64,000 nucleotides of DNA from Alphaproteobacteria bacterium (GCA_005884685.1 VBAH01000076.1:180394-244393), one strand, 5' to 3'. Positions 1 through 9,107 are shown, counted from the first letter of the stretch. The notes: generated from the letters alone by a model not told the origin. A program made the numbers and translations.

Positions 1-497
1 TGCATGACGCCGTGGCGGATCAGCTTCACCGGCGGAATGCGGAAGCCTTCCTGGAAGCTTTCGGTGGCCTTGGCGTTGAAATTGCCCGGCACGTTGCCGC
101 CGACGTCGAGCCAGTGCCCGACCGAAGCGAGCCAGGCGAAGACGTTTCCACCGCGCATCAGCGGGCGCACCAGCCGCACGTCGTTGAGATGCGTACCGCC
201 GTCATAAGGGTCGTTGAACAGATAGGTATCGCCCGCCGCGAGGTCGCCGTCGCGCGCCACCTTGTCGATCACGGCCTTTACGGCGAACGCCATCGCGCCG
301 ACGAAGATTGGCAGGCCCGAGGTGCCCTGCACCAGCGTGGCGCCGGTCTGCGCGTGATAGAGCCCGTGGCAGGCGTCGTGCGCCTCCGCGATGATCGGGT
401 TGAACGCCGAGCGGTAGAGGGTCGCGTCCATCTCGTCGGCGATCTGCACCAGACGGCCGTTGAGCACCGCGAGCGTGACCGGATCGAGCGGCGTCAT
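1..497 (-). CDS. Hydantoinase B/oxoprolinase family protein, N-terminal part, cut by window edge
   Basis: About 165 residues are visible, beginning MTPLDPVTLAVLNGRL; the rest lies outside the window. Family members form the B subunit of ATP-dependent hydantoinase/5-oxoprolinase/acetone carboxylase-like enzymes, which open cyclic amides or carboxylate small ketones. The motifs FNDPYDGGTH (about residues 95-105) and DVGGNVPGNF (about 140-150) are typical of the HyuB domain. The start codon overlaps the stop of the upstream isocitrate-lyase-like gene by ATGA, so the two are translationally coupled at the end of the LIV transporter operon. The partner HyuA subunit is not in the window. Substrate is unknown; family assignment is firm. 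Confidence 0.88.
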   Translation of the reverse strand, partial: MTPLDPVTLAVLNGRLVQIADEMDATLYRSAFNPIIAEAHDACHGLYHAQTGATLVQGTSGLPIFVGAMAFAVKAVIDKVARDGDLAAGDTYLFNDPYDGGTHLNDVRLVRPLMRGGNVFAWLASVGHWLDVGGNVPGNFNAKATESFQEGFRIPPVKLIRHGVM

Positions 498-1360
498 TTC
501 GACTCGTAGCGCTTGCCGAGCGCGATCATCTCGGGTGTGCCGACCACGCGGTTGATCTCCTCGAAGCCGAGCATGCGGTTGCGGAACGGATCGGTGGTGC
601 CGTTGCTGGCGAGCGAGCCGTAGTACTCGGCGGCGAGAAAGCCGAGCGCGCGCACGATGCCGCCCGGAAAGATCACCAGCGCGAAGCCGATCGCTTCGAG
701 CTCCGCGGCGGGGAGGATCGGGGTCCTGCCGCCTTCCACCATGTTGGCCATCAGCGGCACACCGGGCAGCGCCTCGGTGATGCGCGCAAGGTCGTCCCGC
801 GACTTCGGCGCCTCGACGAACAGCATGTCGGCGCCAGCTTCCTGATAAAGGACAGCCCGCTCGATCGCGCGCTCGAAGCCCTCGACCGCGACCGCATCGG
901 TGCGCGCGATGATCAGCGTGTCGGCGGACGTGCGCGTGTCGAGCGCGGCTTTGAGCTTGCCGACCATCTCGTCGGCCGGGATCAGCGCCTTGCCGTCGAG
1001 GTGACCGCAACGCTTCGGGAAATCCTGGTCCTCGAGCTGGATCCCGGTCGCACCGGCGCGTTCGAAGATGCGCACGGTACGCACGACGTTGAGCGCGTTG
1101 CCGTAGCCGGTGTCGGCGTCAACGATGAGATGCGCGCCGACCCGGTCGCGGATCAGCGTCACGGTGTCGGCGACCTCGCTCATGCTGACCAGGCCGATGT
1201 CGGGCCTTCCGAGTTTCGTGTACGCGATGGCGGCGCCGGACACATAGAGAGTCTCGAAGCCGGCCTGTGTGGCGGTGAGCGCGGTGAATGCGTCGTACAC
1301 GCCGGGCGCGACCACGATCGGATTCCGGGTCAGGCGAGCGCGCAGCGTTGCTTCAGCCAT
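494..1360 (-). CDS. Isocitrate lyase/PEP mutase family protein
   Basis: A 288-residue enzyme of the ICL/PEP mutase superfamily, which makes or breaks C-C or C-P bonds of 2-oxo/hydroxy acids with Mg2+. The metal-binding stretch DADTGYG lies at about residues 81-87 and the superfamily signature KRCGH at 116-120; the Cys is the catalytic one in lyase-type members. The length matches methylisocitrate lyase/oxaloacetate decarboxylase-like members rather than the longer true isocitrate lyases. A TTG start four codons upstream is possible, but the ATG at 1360 has a GGA element in front of it. The gene follows the LivF-type ATPase directly and overlaps hyuB by 4 bases. Substrate (methylisocitrate-like, dimethylmalate-like or other) is not decidable. 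Confidence 0.9.
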   Translation of the reverse strand: MAEATLRARLTRNPIVVAPGVYDAFTALTATQAGFETLYVSGAAIAYTKLGRPDIGLVSMSEVADTVTLIRDRVGAHLIVDADTGYGNALNVVRTVRIFERAGATGIQLEDQDFPKRCGHLDGKALIPADEMVGKLKAALDTRTSADTLIIARTDAVAVEGFERAIERAVLYQEAGADMLFVEAPKSRDDLARITEALPGVPLMANMVEGGRTPILPAAELEAIGFALVIFPGGIVRALGFLAAEYYGSLASNGTTDPFRNRMLGFEEINRVVGTPEMIALGKRYESK

Positions 1361-1361
1361 T

Positions 1362-2072
1362 TCACATTCCAAGGTAGGCGCGCTTCAGGTCCGGGTCGTC
1401 GCGCACGTCGGCCGCGCTTCCCTGTAGCACAATCGCGCCGTTGTCGAGCACGTAGGCGCGGCGCGCGACCTCCAGGCTCTGCATCACGTTCTGCTCCACC
1501 AGCAGGAGCGCGATGCCCTGCGCGTTGATGCGCTGGATCAGCGCGAACAGCTCCTCGACCAGCTTGGGCGACAGACCGAGCGAGGGCTCGTCGAGGATCA
1601 ACAGCTTCGGCTCGGCCATCAGGCCGCGCCCGATGGCGAGCATCTGCTGTTCGCCGCCCGACAATGTGCCGGCGCTTTGCGCCTGCCGCTCGGCGAGGCG
1701 CGGGAAAATGCCGAACACGCGCGCGCGGTTTTCCGCACGGCGTGCGCGCGCGCGGGCGTAGCAGCCGAGATCGAGGTTCTCGGCGACGGTCATGTTGGGG
1801 AAGATGCGGCGGCCTTCCGGCACGTGGATCAGGCCTTGCGCGACGATCGCGGACGGGCGCGCGCGCTCGATGGCTTTGCCCTCGAAGCGGATCGTGCCGC
1901 GCCATGGCGGCAGCACGCCCGAGATTGCGCGGTTGAGCGTGGACTTGCCGGCGCCGTTGGAACCGAGCACCGCGACGATCTCGTTTTCGTTCACCGCGAG
2001 GTCGATGCCGCGCAGAATCTCGGTCGCGCCGTAGCCGGCCTGCAGGCCCTCAATGGCGAGCAGCTCAGCCAT
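1362..2072 (-). CDS. LIV-type ABC transporter ATP-binding protein (LivF family)
   Basis: A 236-residue cytoplasmic ATPase powering uptake of branched-chain amino acids or, often in this family, other amides and carboxylates. Walker A GSNGAGKS is at residues 37-44, the ABC signature LSGGEQQ at 137-143 and Walker B LLILDEP at 157-163. It overlaps the preceding LivG-type gene by 8 bases and is followed at once by the ICL-like gene, so it is part of one operon with the permeases and the binding protein at 4712-5929. Confidence 0.95.
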   Translation of the reverse strand: MAELLAIEGLQAGYGATEILRGIDLAVNENEIVAVLGSNGAGKSTLNRAISGVLPPWRGTIRFEGKAIERARPSAIVAQGLIHVPEGRRIFPNMTVAENLDLGCYARARARRAENRARVFGIFPRLAERQAQSAGTLSGGEQQMLAIGRGLMAEPKLLILDEPSLGLSPKLVEELFALIQRINAQGIALLLVEQNVMQSLEVARRAYVLDNGAIVLQGSAADVRDDPDLKRAYLGM

Positions 2073-2808
2073 GCTGGCGCATCCGTTCCGCGGCGCCGTG
2101 GCCGAGATAAGCCTCGATCACGCGCGGGTCGGCGGCGATCTCGCGCGGCGCGCCGTGGGCGATGATGCGCCCTTCGGCCAGCACGAACACCCCTTCGGCA
2201 AGGCTCATCACCGCCTGCATCACGTGCTCGATCATCAGGATGGTGATGCCGCGCTGGGCGATCGCCCGGATCACCGGCACCATGTCGCGCAATTCGGACG
2301 GGTTGAGACCGGCCAGCACCTCGTCGAGCAGCAGCAGCTGCGGCTCGATCGCGAGCGCGCGCGCAAGCTCCAGCCGCTTGCGCCCCGCCACGGTGAGGCT
2401 CGCGGCCGGTCGATCCAGCGCCGGCGTGAGGCCGACCGCCTGCGCCACGTCCTCGGCGGCCGCGAGCGCATCGGCGCGGGCGGGCCGCGACAGATGCGCT
2501 CCGACCGCGATATTTTCGCGCACGGTCAGGCCGGCGAACGGCTGCGCGATCTGGAAGGTGCGTGCGATGCCGCGCCGCGCGAGCAGATGCGGCGGCATGC
2601 CGGTGATCTCGGCGCCCCGGTAGAACACGCGGCCATCGGTGGGCTTGAGGAAACCGGTGACGATCGAGAACAGCGTGGTCTTGCCGGCGCCGTTCGGCCC
2701 GACCAGCGCGACGATCTGGCCTTCGGTCACCGTCAGCGCGGCGCGGTCGAGCGCCAGCAGTCCGCCGAAGCGGCGCGAGACGTTCTCGACGCGCAGGATC
2801 TCGCTCAT
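2065..2808 (-). CDS. LIV-type ABC transporter ATP-binding protein (LivG family)
   Basis: A 247-residue ATPase, partner of the LivF-type protein. Walker A GPNGAGKT lies at residues 37-44 and Walker B LLLLDE follows in the second half. The signature helix reads SLTVAGRKRLELARAL, so the usual LSGGQ core is degenerate; related LivG/LptB-type proteins also deviate here, while Walker motifs remain intact. The ATG at 2808 overlaps the LivM stop by ATGA. In frame the open frame continues upstream inside livM, but MSEILRVENVSRRFGG is the normal family start. Confidence 0.94.
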   Translation of the reverse strand: MSEILRVENVSRRFGGLLALDRAALTVTEGQIVALVGPNGAGKTTLFSIVTGFLKPTDGRVFYRGAEITGMPPHLLARRGIARTFQIAQPFAGLTVRENIAVGAHLSRPARADALAAAEDVAQAVGLTPALDRPAASLTVAGRKRLELARALAIEPQLLLLDEVLAGLNPSELRDMVPVIRAIAQRGITILMIEHVMQAVMSLAEGVFVLAEGRIIAHGAPREIAADPRVIEAYLGHGAAERMRQHG

Positions 2809-3740
2809 GCGCGCCGCCTCAGCAATCCGGCGATGCCCTGCGGCGCGAACGCCACCACGAGGATCAGCACGCAGCCGTAAATGACGAGGTCGAGGCCCGG
2901 CGCGTCGCCGGTCGCGAGCTTGGTGACTTCGCCGAGCGTCTTGACCACCAGCGCGCCGAGCAGCGGGCCGTACACCGTGCCGATGCCGCCGATGATCGGC
3001 GCCAGCAGCGCCTCGACCGAGATCCACGGGCCGTACGCGATGCCGGCGTCGAGGAAGAGAAAATACTGCGCGTAGAAGCAGCCGCCCGCGGCCGTGATCG
3101 CGGCCGACAAGGTCATCGCGGCGAGCTTCACGCGCAACACGTCGATGCCGACGGCTTTCGCCGCGTCCTCGTTCTCGCGCACCGCGACCAGATACGCGCC
3201 GAAGCGGCTGCCCTCCATCAGCTTCACCAGCACCAGCGACGCCGCGACGAACGCCAGGATGATCCAGTAGAACGGCGCGCGGCTCTGGAACTGGAATGTC
3301 TCCCAGCGCAAATCGAGCTTGATCAAGGTGCCCACGCCCGCGCCCGTGATCGGCGCGACGCTCGCGACGATGCGCAGCACCTCGGCGAACGCGAGCGTCA
3401 CCAGCGCGAAGTAGGAGCCGCGCAGCCCGGAGCGGAAACTGAGCGCGCCGGTGATCGCCCCGATGAGCGCGCCGGCCGCGATGCCGATGACGAGACCGAG
3501 CCACGCATTGAGGCCGTAATGCACCTGCAGGATCGCCGTGACATAGGCGCCGGTGCCGAAGAACGCCGCGTGGCCGAACGAATATTGCCCGCCGTAGCCG
3601 CCGAGCACGTTCCAGCCCTGGCCGACCAGCGCGATCAACAGCGCGACGACCATGAAGTTGAGCGCGACATTCGACGCTGTGAGCAGCGGCACGCAGGCGA
3701 GCAGCGCGACAACGGCGGCGATGCTCGCGTACGATTTCAC
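2805..3740 (-). CDS. LIV-type ABC transporter permease (LivM family)
   Basis: A 311-residue inner-membrane permease with about 8-10 hydrophobic segments starting at the N terminus. The stretch GGQYSFGHAAFFGTGAY is the LivM family hallmark, and the C-terminal half carries the AIGxD/VRENEDAAKAVGID coupling region facing the ATPases. Its stop overlaps the LivG-type start and its start overlaps the LivH-type stop, both by 4 bases, consistent with a permease heterodimer made in equal amounts. Confidence 0.95.
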   Translation of the reverse strand: MKSYASIAAVVALLACVPLLTASNVALNFMVVALLIALVGQGWNVLGGYGGQYSFGHAAFFGTGAYVTAILQVHYGLNAWLGLVIGIAAGALIGAITGALSFRSGLRGSYFALVTLAFAEVLRIVASVAPITGAGVGTLIKLDLRWETFQFQSRAPFYWIILAFVAASLVLVKLMEGSRFGAYLVAVRENEDAAKAVGIDVLRVKLAAMTLSAAITAAGGCFYAQYFLFLDAGIAYGPWISVEALLAPIIGGIGTVYGPLLGALVVKTLGEVTKLATGDAPGLDLVIYGCVLILVVAFAPQGIAGLLRRRA

Positions 3741-4609
3741 GCGCGCTCTCCGAACAGTCCGCTCGGACGGAACAGCAGCACCAGGATGAAGATGATGAAA
3801 ATGCCGACCTGGCCGAGCGATTCGCCGAGATAAAGGCCTGACAGCGATTCAACAACGCCGATGATCAATCCGCCCAAGAGCGCGCCCGCGACCGAGCCCA
3901 TGCCGCCGAGCACCACGATGGTGAAGGCGATCAGCACGAACGCGTTGCCGGCGTGCGGATTGACGTAATAGGTCGGCAGCAACAGGCACGCGGCGATCGC
4001 GAGGCAGGCGGTGCCGAGGCCGAAGGTGACGGCGTAGATGTGCGCGACGTCGATGCCGGACAGTTCCGCGCCGAGTTTTTCCCTGGCGACGGCGCGGATC
4101 GCCTTCCCGGTATCGGTGAAGCGCATGATCAGCCACAGCGCGAGCGCCACCGCGATGACGACGCCGAAGCCGATCACGCGCGGCACGCTGAGGAAGGCGG
4201 GGCCGACTTCGACGACGTCGAAGCCGTACGGCAGGTTGATGGTGCGCGTGTCGGCGCGGAACGCATAGAGCAGCGCGTTCTCGATCACGACCGCGAGGCC
4301 GAGCGTGACCAGCAGGATGTTGCGGTCCTCGCCATGCGCCGCCGGGCCGATGACGAAGCGCTGCAGCCCGTAGCCGAGGCAGAAAAACACCGGAGTGAGC
4401 CCGAGCGCCGCCAGATACGGGTCAAGCCCGAGCAGCCTGTGCGCGAAGAACGCCGCGAACATCGCGCAGGTGAGCAGCGCGCCGTGCGCGAAGTTGATGA
4501 TGTGCAGGACGCCGTAGATCAGCGTGAGGCCGAGCGCGACGAGCGCATAGACCGCGCCGGTCAAGAGCCCGTTGAGGACGGCGGGGACGAGGATGATGGG
4601 GGAGAGCAT
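3737..4609 (-). CDS. LIV-type ABC transporter permease (LivH family)
   Basis: A 290-residue integral membrane permease, partner of the LivM-type protein. The sequence YALVALGLTLIYGVLHIINF with AHGA following is characteristic of LivH. The reading frame stays open upstream to 4660 because it runs through a family A repeat, giving a false N-terminal extension; I place the start at the ATG at 4609 (MLSPIILVPAVLNGLLTG), which is where the family begins. The repeat separates this gene from the binding-protein gene upstream. Confidence 0.94.
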   Translation of the reverse strand: MLSPIILVPAVLNGLLTGAVYALVALGLTLIYGVLHIINFAHGALLTCAMFAAFFAHRLLGLDPYLAALGLTPVFFCLGYGLQRFVIGPAAHGEDRNILLVTLGLAVVIENALLYAFRADTRTINLPYGFDVVEVGPAFLSVPRVIGFGVVIAVALALWLIMRFTDTGKAIRAVAREKLGAELSGIDVAHIYAVTFGLGTACLAIAACLLLPTYYVNPHAGNAFVLIAFTIVVLGGMGSVAGALLGGLIIGVVESLSGLYLGESLGQVGIFIIFILVLLFRPSGLFGERA

Positions 4610-4624
4610 GGTCCCGCCCGAAAG

Positions 4625-4694
4625 CCGCTCATGCCCGCGAAAGCGGGCATCCAGAGCCAAAGGACTGGGTCCCCGCTTTCGCGGGGACGAGCGG
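4625..4694. repeat. Family A double-hairpin palindromic repeat
   Basis: Two inverted halves, CCGCTC-ATGCCCGC-GAAA-GCGGGCAT and GTCCCCGC-TTTC-GCGGGGAC-GAGCGG, each able to fold into its own hairpin, joined by a short CCAG/CTGG linker. It lies between the LIV binding-protein gene and the first permease, where such elements commonly stabilise upstream mRNA. Confidence 0.9.
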
Positions 4695-4711
4695 CATGTG
4701 GAGGGTCACGC

Positions 4712-5929
4712 TCACGCCTTCGGCATCGGGTACACCGGCTTCGCGGAGGCGAATTGCGCCGGGAAGATCACCTGGATGTCGTTGCCGAGCACCTGGGTGT
4801 TGACCGGCGCGGCGCCCTGGTTCTGCCCGTTGACGAATTTGGTCGGCCCGTAGGGCATCACATGGCCCGAGAAGGTCGAACTCTCCAGTGCCGCGATGAT
4901 CTTCGCGCGGTCGGCGCTCGCGGCGCGCTCGAGCGCATCGGCGAGCAGGAGCACCGCCGAGTAGTTCATGTAGACCTCGTAGGTGAAGAACTCGCCCTTC
5001 GCTTCGACCTTCTTCTTCAGCTCGAGCGCCTTCGGGTTCTTCGGGTCGAACCAGTGATTGCAGTCCATGATGTACTGCGCGGCCTCGGGGAATTCCTTGA
5101 CGAACTTGTAGGACGAGGCCGCGCCGCCGAGCACCGAATAGATCGCTTTCGGCCGCACCTTCTGCTGCTGCATCGTGCGCGCCAGCAGGACGTATTCGTT
5201 GTAGTAGTCGGCCGGGATCACGATGTCGGGATTCGACGCGCGGATCTTCGTCACCACGTTGTTGAAATCGCGCGTCGGCGTCGGGTGCGGGATCGTTTCG
5301 ATCACCTGGAAGCCTTTCTCGGGAAGCTGCGTGTTGAGCAGCTTGGCGAGACCGGAGCCGAAGGCCGAATCCTCGTGGATGATCATCACCGTCTTGGCGA
5401 TCTTGCCCGCCGCATCGTTGAGCGTGATCAGATTGTCGATCGCCGTCTTGGCGAGCACGCCGAACCCGGGGCCGAGGCGGAAGGTGTTCTTCAGGCCGCG
5501 CGTCACGATCGAGTCGGCAACGCCGACGTCCACGATGTACGGCAGGTCGTAGCGCGCCGCGGTCTGGCTCGCCGCGAGGCAGATCGACGACACGTAGCCG
5601 CCGACCACCGCCGCGCAGCCGGCCGAATTCATCTTCTCGACCTCGGCATTGCCGCCTTCGGGCGTCGATTGCGCGTCGCCGAACACCGGCTCGATCTTGG
5701 CGCCGCCGAGCGACTTGATGCCGCTCGCGTTGATTTCTTCCAGCGCGAGCGTCGCGCCGATGCGTCCCTGCTGGCCTGAATACGACATTGCGCCCGACAC
5801 CGGCTGCAGGATGCCGACCTTCACGGGCTGCCCTTGCGCGCGCAGCACCGCGGGCGCGGCGAACGTCGCGGCCGCGCCGAGCGCGGTCGATTGCAGAAAG
5901 CGGCGGCGGTTCAGCGATTGCAGCGACAT
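4712..5929 (-). CDS. LIV-type ABC transporter substrate-binding protein
   Basis: A 405-residue periplasmic binding protein of the LivJ/LivK-like family (Peripla_BP_6). The N terminus MSLQSLNRRRFLQSTALGAA has a twin-arginine-like RRRF motif, a hydrophobic core and an AQG cleavage region, so Tat export is likely. The mature part starts VKVGILQPVSGAMSYSG, standard for the fold. It is the first gene of the operon that continues through both permeases, both ATPases, the ICL-like enzyme and hyuB. The ligand is probably the substrate of those enzymes, but this is inference. Confidence 0.93.
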   Translation of the reverse strand: MSLQSLNRRRFLQSTALGAAATFAAPAVLRAQGQPVKVGILQPVSGAMSYSGQQGRIGATLALEEINASGIKSLGGAKIEPVFGDAQSTPEGGNAEVEKMNSAGCAAVVGGYVSSICLAASQTAARYDLPYIVDVGVADSIVTRGLKNTFRLGPGFGVLAKTAIDNLITLNDAAGKIAKTVMIIHEDSAFGSGLAKLLNTQLPEKGFQVIETIPHPTPTRDFNNVVTKIRASNPDIVIPADYYNEYVLLARTMQQQKVRPKAIYSVLGGAASSYKFVKEFPEAAQYIMDCNHWFDPKNPKALELKKKVEAKGEFFTYEVYMNYSAVLLLADALERAASADRAKIIAALESSTFSGHVMPYGPTKFVNGQNQGAAPVNTQVLGNDIQVIFPAQFASAKPVYPMPKA

Positions 5930-5995
5930 TTGTTGTTTCTCCCCTTGGTATCAGGCAAGCTTAGCACTGGTATCCGTGCTGTTTCCACACACGCT

Positions 5996-6065
5996 CCGCT
6001 CATTCCCGCGAAAGCGGGAATCCAGGGGCCAAGAACTGGACCCCCGCTTTCGCGGGGGTGAGCGG
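5996..6065. repeat. Family A double-hairpin palindromic repeat
   Basis: Halves carry the ATTCCCGC..GCGGGAAT stem and a CCCCCGC..GCGGGGG stem. It fills most of the gap between the metallo-beta-lactamase gene and the LIV operon. Confidence 0.88.
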
Positions 6066-6073
6066 AGGCTGTT

Positions 6074-6901
6074 CTACGGCTTGATCTTAGCCAGCTCCGC
6101 GTCGTCGGGCGTGACATCGAGGCGCGCCACGATGCCGGCGAGCTCGGGCGAGGGCGGCGGATAGAATTTCATCACCAGCGGATCGTGTCCCGGCACGATG
6201 TGCTGCGGCGTGGGCGCGCTCGCGCGCAGCGTATCGTAGGCCTCCAGCATCAGCCCGATGTGGAATGCGGTGGTGAACGGGCGGCCGGTCATCATGTTCT
6301 CGTAGAAATGCGTGGTGTCGGAGGCGACCACGACCCAGCCGCGCCGCGTGTGCATGCGCACGAATTGCAGCCCCATCGAGTGCCCGCCGACCGGGTGCAG
6401 CGTGATGCCGGGCGCGAGCTCGGCGCCGCCGTTATGGAAGGTGACGCGGTGCGCGAAGTTCAGCCGCACCACGCCGACGATGTCTTCCACCTCGAACGAA
6501 TGCGACAGCCGCGGGTACTGCATATAGCGGCCGGTCGCGTAGTGGATCTCGGGCTCCTGCAGATGGAAGCGCGCCACCGGGAAGCGGTGGAAATTGCCGA
6601 CGTGATCGTAATGCAGGTGCGTCAGGATCACGTCCTGCACGGTGGCGCCGTCGAGGCCGATCAGCTTCAGCGCCTCGATCGGATCGCGCAGGAACGTGCG
6701 TTTGCGCTTCTGCGCGGTCTCTGCGGTGAAACCGCAGTCGATCACGAACGCGCGCTCCGGCCCCTTCGCCACCCAGACGAAGTAGTCCATCGGCATCGGA
6801 CCGTCGTGCGGATCGCCGCCGATGAAATGATCCGCGCGCCGCGCCTCGCGCGTGGCGTAGCGGATGGCGAAGAGTTCGTATTCGGGGAGGGGGTCAGTCA
6901 T
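6074..6901 (-). CDS. Metallo-beta-lactamase fold hydrolase (N-acyl homoserine lactonase-like)
   Basis: A 275-residue MBL-fold protein. The zinc site HLHYDH is at residues 95-100, with later ligands in GGHSMG, ASDTTHFYEN and the C-terminal PGHDPLV. The overall layout matches the AHL-lactonase/AttM-like branch, which opens lactone rings, rather than glyoxalase II. The frame extends upstream through a repeat (to 6994), but MTDPLPEYELFAIRY at 6901 is the sensible start. It lies between two repeats and may be a separate transcription unit. The substrate could be a lactone formed in the neighbouring catabolic steps. Confidence 0.9.
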   Translation of the reverse strand: MTDPLPEYELFAIRYATREARRADHFIGGDPHDGPMPMDYFVWVAKGPERAFVIDCGFTAETAQKRKRTFLRDPIEALKLIGLDGATVQDVILTHLHYDHVGNFHRFPVARFHLQEPEIHYATGRYMQYPRLSHSFEVEDIVGVVRLNFAHRVTFHNGGAELAPGITLHPVGGHSMGLQFVRMHTRRGWVVVASDTTHFYENMMTGRPFTTAFHIGLMLEAYDTLRASAPTPQHIVPGHDPLVMKFYPPPSPELAGIVARLDVTPDDAELAKIKP

Positions 6902-6916
6902 GTTCCAACTCTCACT

Positions 6917-6990
6917 CCGCTCATGCCCGCGGAAGCGGGCATCCAGCGCTTTGCAAAGAACTGGGTCCCCGCTTTCGCGGGGACGAGCGG
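6917..6990. repeat. Family A double-hairpin palindromic repeat
   Basis: ATG-type half followed by GTC-type half, immediately upstream of the MBL hydrolase start and right after the CitE-like stop region. It extends the open frame of the hydrolase artificially. Confidence 0.9.
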
Positions 6991-6996
6991 ACAATA

Positions 6997-7905
6997 CTAT
7001 GTCTTCCTCGCCGCGCGTTCCCTGATCGCCTCGTGAATCGCAAGCAGTTCCTGCGCCCGCAGCACCACGGGCACGTCGATCATCTTGCCGTCGACCGAAA
7101 TCGACCCGCGTCCTGCCGCGACCGCCTCGTCGTAGGCCGCGACGATCTTGCGCGCGGAGGCGACATCCCCGGCGCTCGGGGAAAACTCCTCGTTCAGGAT
7201 CGGAACCTGCGCCGGGTGAATGACCGACGCGCCGCGAAAGCCGAGCTTGCGCGAGCGCCGCACCGTCTCGCGGAACGCATCGAGGTCCTGGTAGTCCGCG
7301 ACGGTGCCGATGAAGCCGAGCGGCAGGATGCCGGCGGCGCGCGCCGCGATCGCGAGCTGCTGCTTCGGCATGAACAGCGCCTCGGCGTTCGGCAGCATGC
7401 CCATGGTGAGCGCGAAGTCCTCGCCGCCGAGCGTGAGCGCGACGATGCGCTTATCGGCTTGCGCGATCTCCGGCATCCTGAACCACGCGGCGGGCGTCTC
7501 GATCATCGCGATGAACTGCGTCGTGCCGACCGCCATGCCGCGCTCGGCTTCCAGCTCGCTCACCACTTCGGCGATCAGCCGGATGTGGTCCGTGCTGTCC
7601 ACCTTGGTGACCGCAAGCGCGCCCACGCGCGGCGATATTGCGGCTTCCAGGTCGAGCATGGTCTGCCGCCACGGGCGATTGATGCGCACGATGACGTCGG
7701 CGCCTCCGCGCGAAACGCTTTCGGCGGTCGCAGCCAGATCGCGCCGCGCGGCGGCCCGCTCGGTGATCGGCACGCTATCTTCCAGATCGACGATAATCGC
7801 GTCGGCGCCGCGCTTGTGCGCGCCCTCGATGAAGCGCGGCACGTTCGCCGGCACGTACAGTGCCGAGCGCCAGACGGGGAGCTTGCGGTCGCTTGCGTCG
7901 CTCAT
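6997..7905 (-). CDS. HpcH/HpaI aldolase/citrate lyase family protein (CitE-like acyl-CoA lyase)
   Basis: A 302-residue TIM-barrel lyase. Family marks are LYVPANVPRFIEGA near residue 17, the metal-site LEDSVP at about 41-46, AMIETPAAW, GGEDFA, and GASVIHPAQV toward the end. Members cleave malyl-CoA, citramalyl-CoA, methylmalyl-CoA and related 3-hydroxyacyl-CoA esters. The start overlaps the CoA-transferase stop by ATGA, so the pair is coupled: the transferase would make the CoA ester and this enzyme cleave it. That pathway order is inference from gene order. Confidence 0.92.
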   Translation of the reverse strand: MSDASDRKLPVWRSALYVPANVPRFIEGAHKRGADAIIVDLEDSVPITERAAARRDLAATAESVSRGGADVIVRINRPWRQTMLDLEAAISPRVGALAVTKVDSTDHIRLIAEVVSELEAERGMAVGTTQFIAMIETPAAWFRMPEIAQADKRIVALTLGGEDFALTMGMLPNAEALFMPKQQLAIAARAAGILPLGFIGTVADYQDLDAFRETVRRSRKLGFRGASVIHPAQVPILNEEFSPSAGDVASARKIVAAYDEAVAAGRGSISVDGKMIDVPVVLRAQELLAIHEAIRERAARKT

Positions 7906-9107
7906 ATCACCTTCCGTTGGCGCAAATCGGCGAGCGCTTCCGCGCTAAGCCCGAGGCCGCCCAGTATCGCATCATTATGCTCGCCGAGTGCGGGGGCGGG
8001 GGTGCGGATTTCGCCCGGCGTCCCGGAGAGCCGTGGCACGACTGCGTGCATCGGCACGCTGCCCATTTGCGCGTCGGGTAACTCCGTCACGATTTGCCGC
8101 GCCTGCACGTGCGGGTCGGCGATGAACTGGTCGATGTCGTAGACCGGGGCGGCGGTCACCTCGGCCGCTTCGAAGACGCTGAGGTTCTCGGCCAGCGTGC
8201 GCGCCCTGATGAACTCGGCGACCGGCCGGTCGGCCTCGTCGATATTCTTCACCCGGTCGGTGTTGGTGGCAAAGCGCGGGTCGTCGATCATGTCGGCGCG
8301 CCCGATCGCGCGATAGAGCCGCTCGGCCATGCTCTGGATCGAGGCCGAGATCGCGATGAAGCGGCCGTCGCTGGTCTCATAGACGTTGCGCGGCGCGGTA
8401 TTGTTGGAGCGGCTGCCGACGCGCGGCTCGATCTTCTTCGTAAGCTGGTAAAGCGCGGCCTCGGGGCCGAGGATCGAGAAGATCGGGTCGAGCAGCGGCA
8501 GGTCGATCACCTGTCCCTTGCCGCCGTTGTGCTCGATCTCGCGCAGCGCGATCAGCACGGCGTTCGAGCCGTAGAGTCCTGCGATCATGTCGGCGAGCGC
8601 GAGCGGCGGCAGCACCGGCGGGCGGTCGGCGAACCCGTTTTTCGCGGCGAAGCCCGACATGCCCTCGACCAGGCTGCCGAAGCCGGGCTTGAGGCGATAC
8701 GGCCCGTCCTGGCCCCAGCCGGAGACGCGCACGACGATCAGCTTCGGATTGATCGCGAGCAGCGCGGCGGGGCCGGTCCCCATTTCCTCGAGCGTGCCGG
8801 GGCGGAAGTTCTCGACGAAGACCTGCGCGGTCGCGACAAGCTTGCGCAACAGGTCGAGCCCATCCGGCGCGCGCAGGTTCAGGGTCACGCTCTTCTTGTT
8901 GCGCGCGTAGACCTTCCAGTGGACGCTGATGTTGTCGGTGCGCCAGTCGCGCAACGGATCGCCCTTGCGCGGGTCCTCGATCTTGATCACCTCGGCGCCG
9001 AAGTCGGCAAGCTGCAGGCTCAGCATGTTGCCGGCGACGAGGCGCGAGAGGTCCAGCACGCGAACGCCGTCGAGCGGGCAGGGAGCTTCGGGGCGGAAGG
9101 GACGCAT
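7902..9107 (-). CDS. CaiB/BaiF (class III) CoA-transferase
   Basis: A 401-residue family III CoA-transferase, which moves CoA between carboxylic acids through aspartyl-CoA thioester intermediates. The N terminus carries GVRVLDLSRLVAG, then FGAEVIKIEDP, and NFRPGTLEEMG near residue 100. The presumed catalytic Asp is about residue 173 in LADMIAGLYG. It is directly coupled to the CitE-like lyase downstream. Substrates may be succinyl-CoA plus a C4-C6 dicarboxylate, as in known members, but the sequence does not say which. Confidence 0.94.
   Translation of the reverse strand: MRPFRPEAPCPLDGVRVLDLSRLVAGNMLSLQLADFGAEVIKIEDPRKGDPLRDWRTDNISVHWKVYARNKKSVTLNLRAPDGLDLLRKLVATAQVFVENFRPGTLEEMGTGPAALLAINPKLIVVRVSGWGQDGPYRLKPGFGSLVEGMSGFAAKNGFADRPPVLPPLALADMIAGLYGSNAVLIALREIEHNGGKGQVIDLPLLDPIFSILGPEAALYQLTKKIEPRVGSRSNNTAPRNVYETSDGRFIAISASIQSMAERLYRAIGRADMIDDPRFATNTDRVKNIDEADRPVAEFIRARTLAENLSVFEAAEVTAAPVYDIDQFIADPHVQARQIVTELPDAQMGSVPMHAVVPRLSGTPGEIRTPAPALGEHNDAILGGLGLSAEALADLRQRKVI

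Noticed and set aside
4610..4660. Longer N terminus for the LivH-type protein (MALDARFRGHER..)
   Set aside because: That stretch is translated repeat; the family starts at MLSPII.
3953..5779. A 608-codon open frame on the plus strand
   Set aside because: Antisense to the LIV permease and binding-protein genes, which have clear family motifs.
6902..6994. Longer N terminus for the MBL hydrolase (SARPRESGDPVL..)
   Set aside because: Also translated from a family A repeat; no homologous segment expected in the family.
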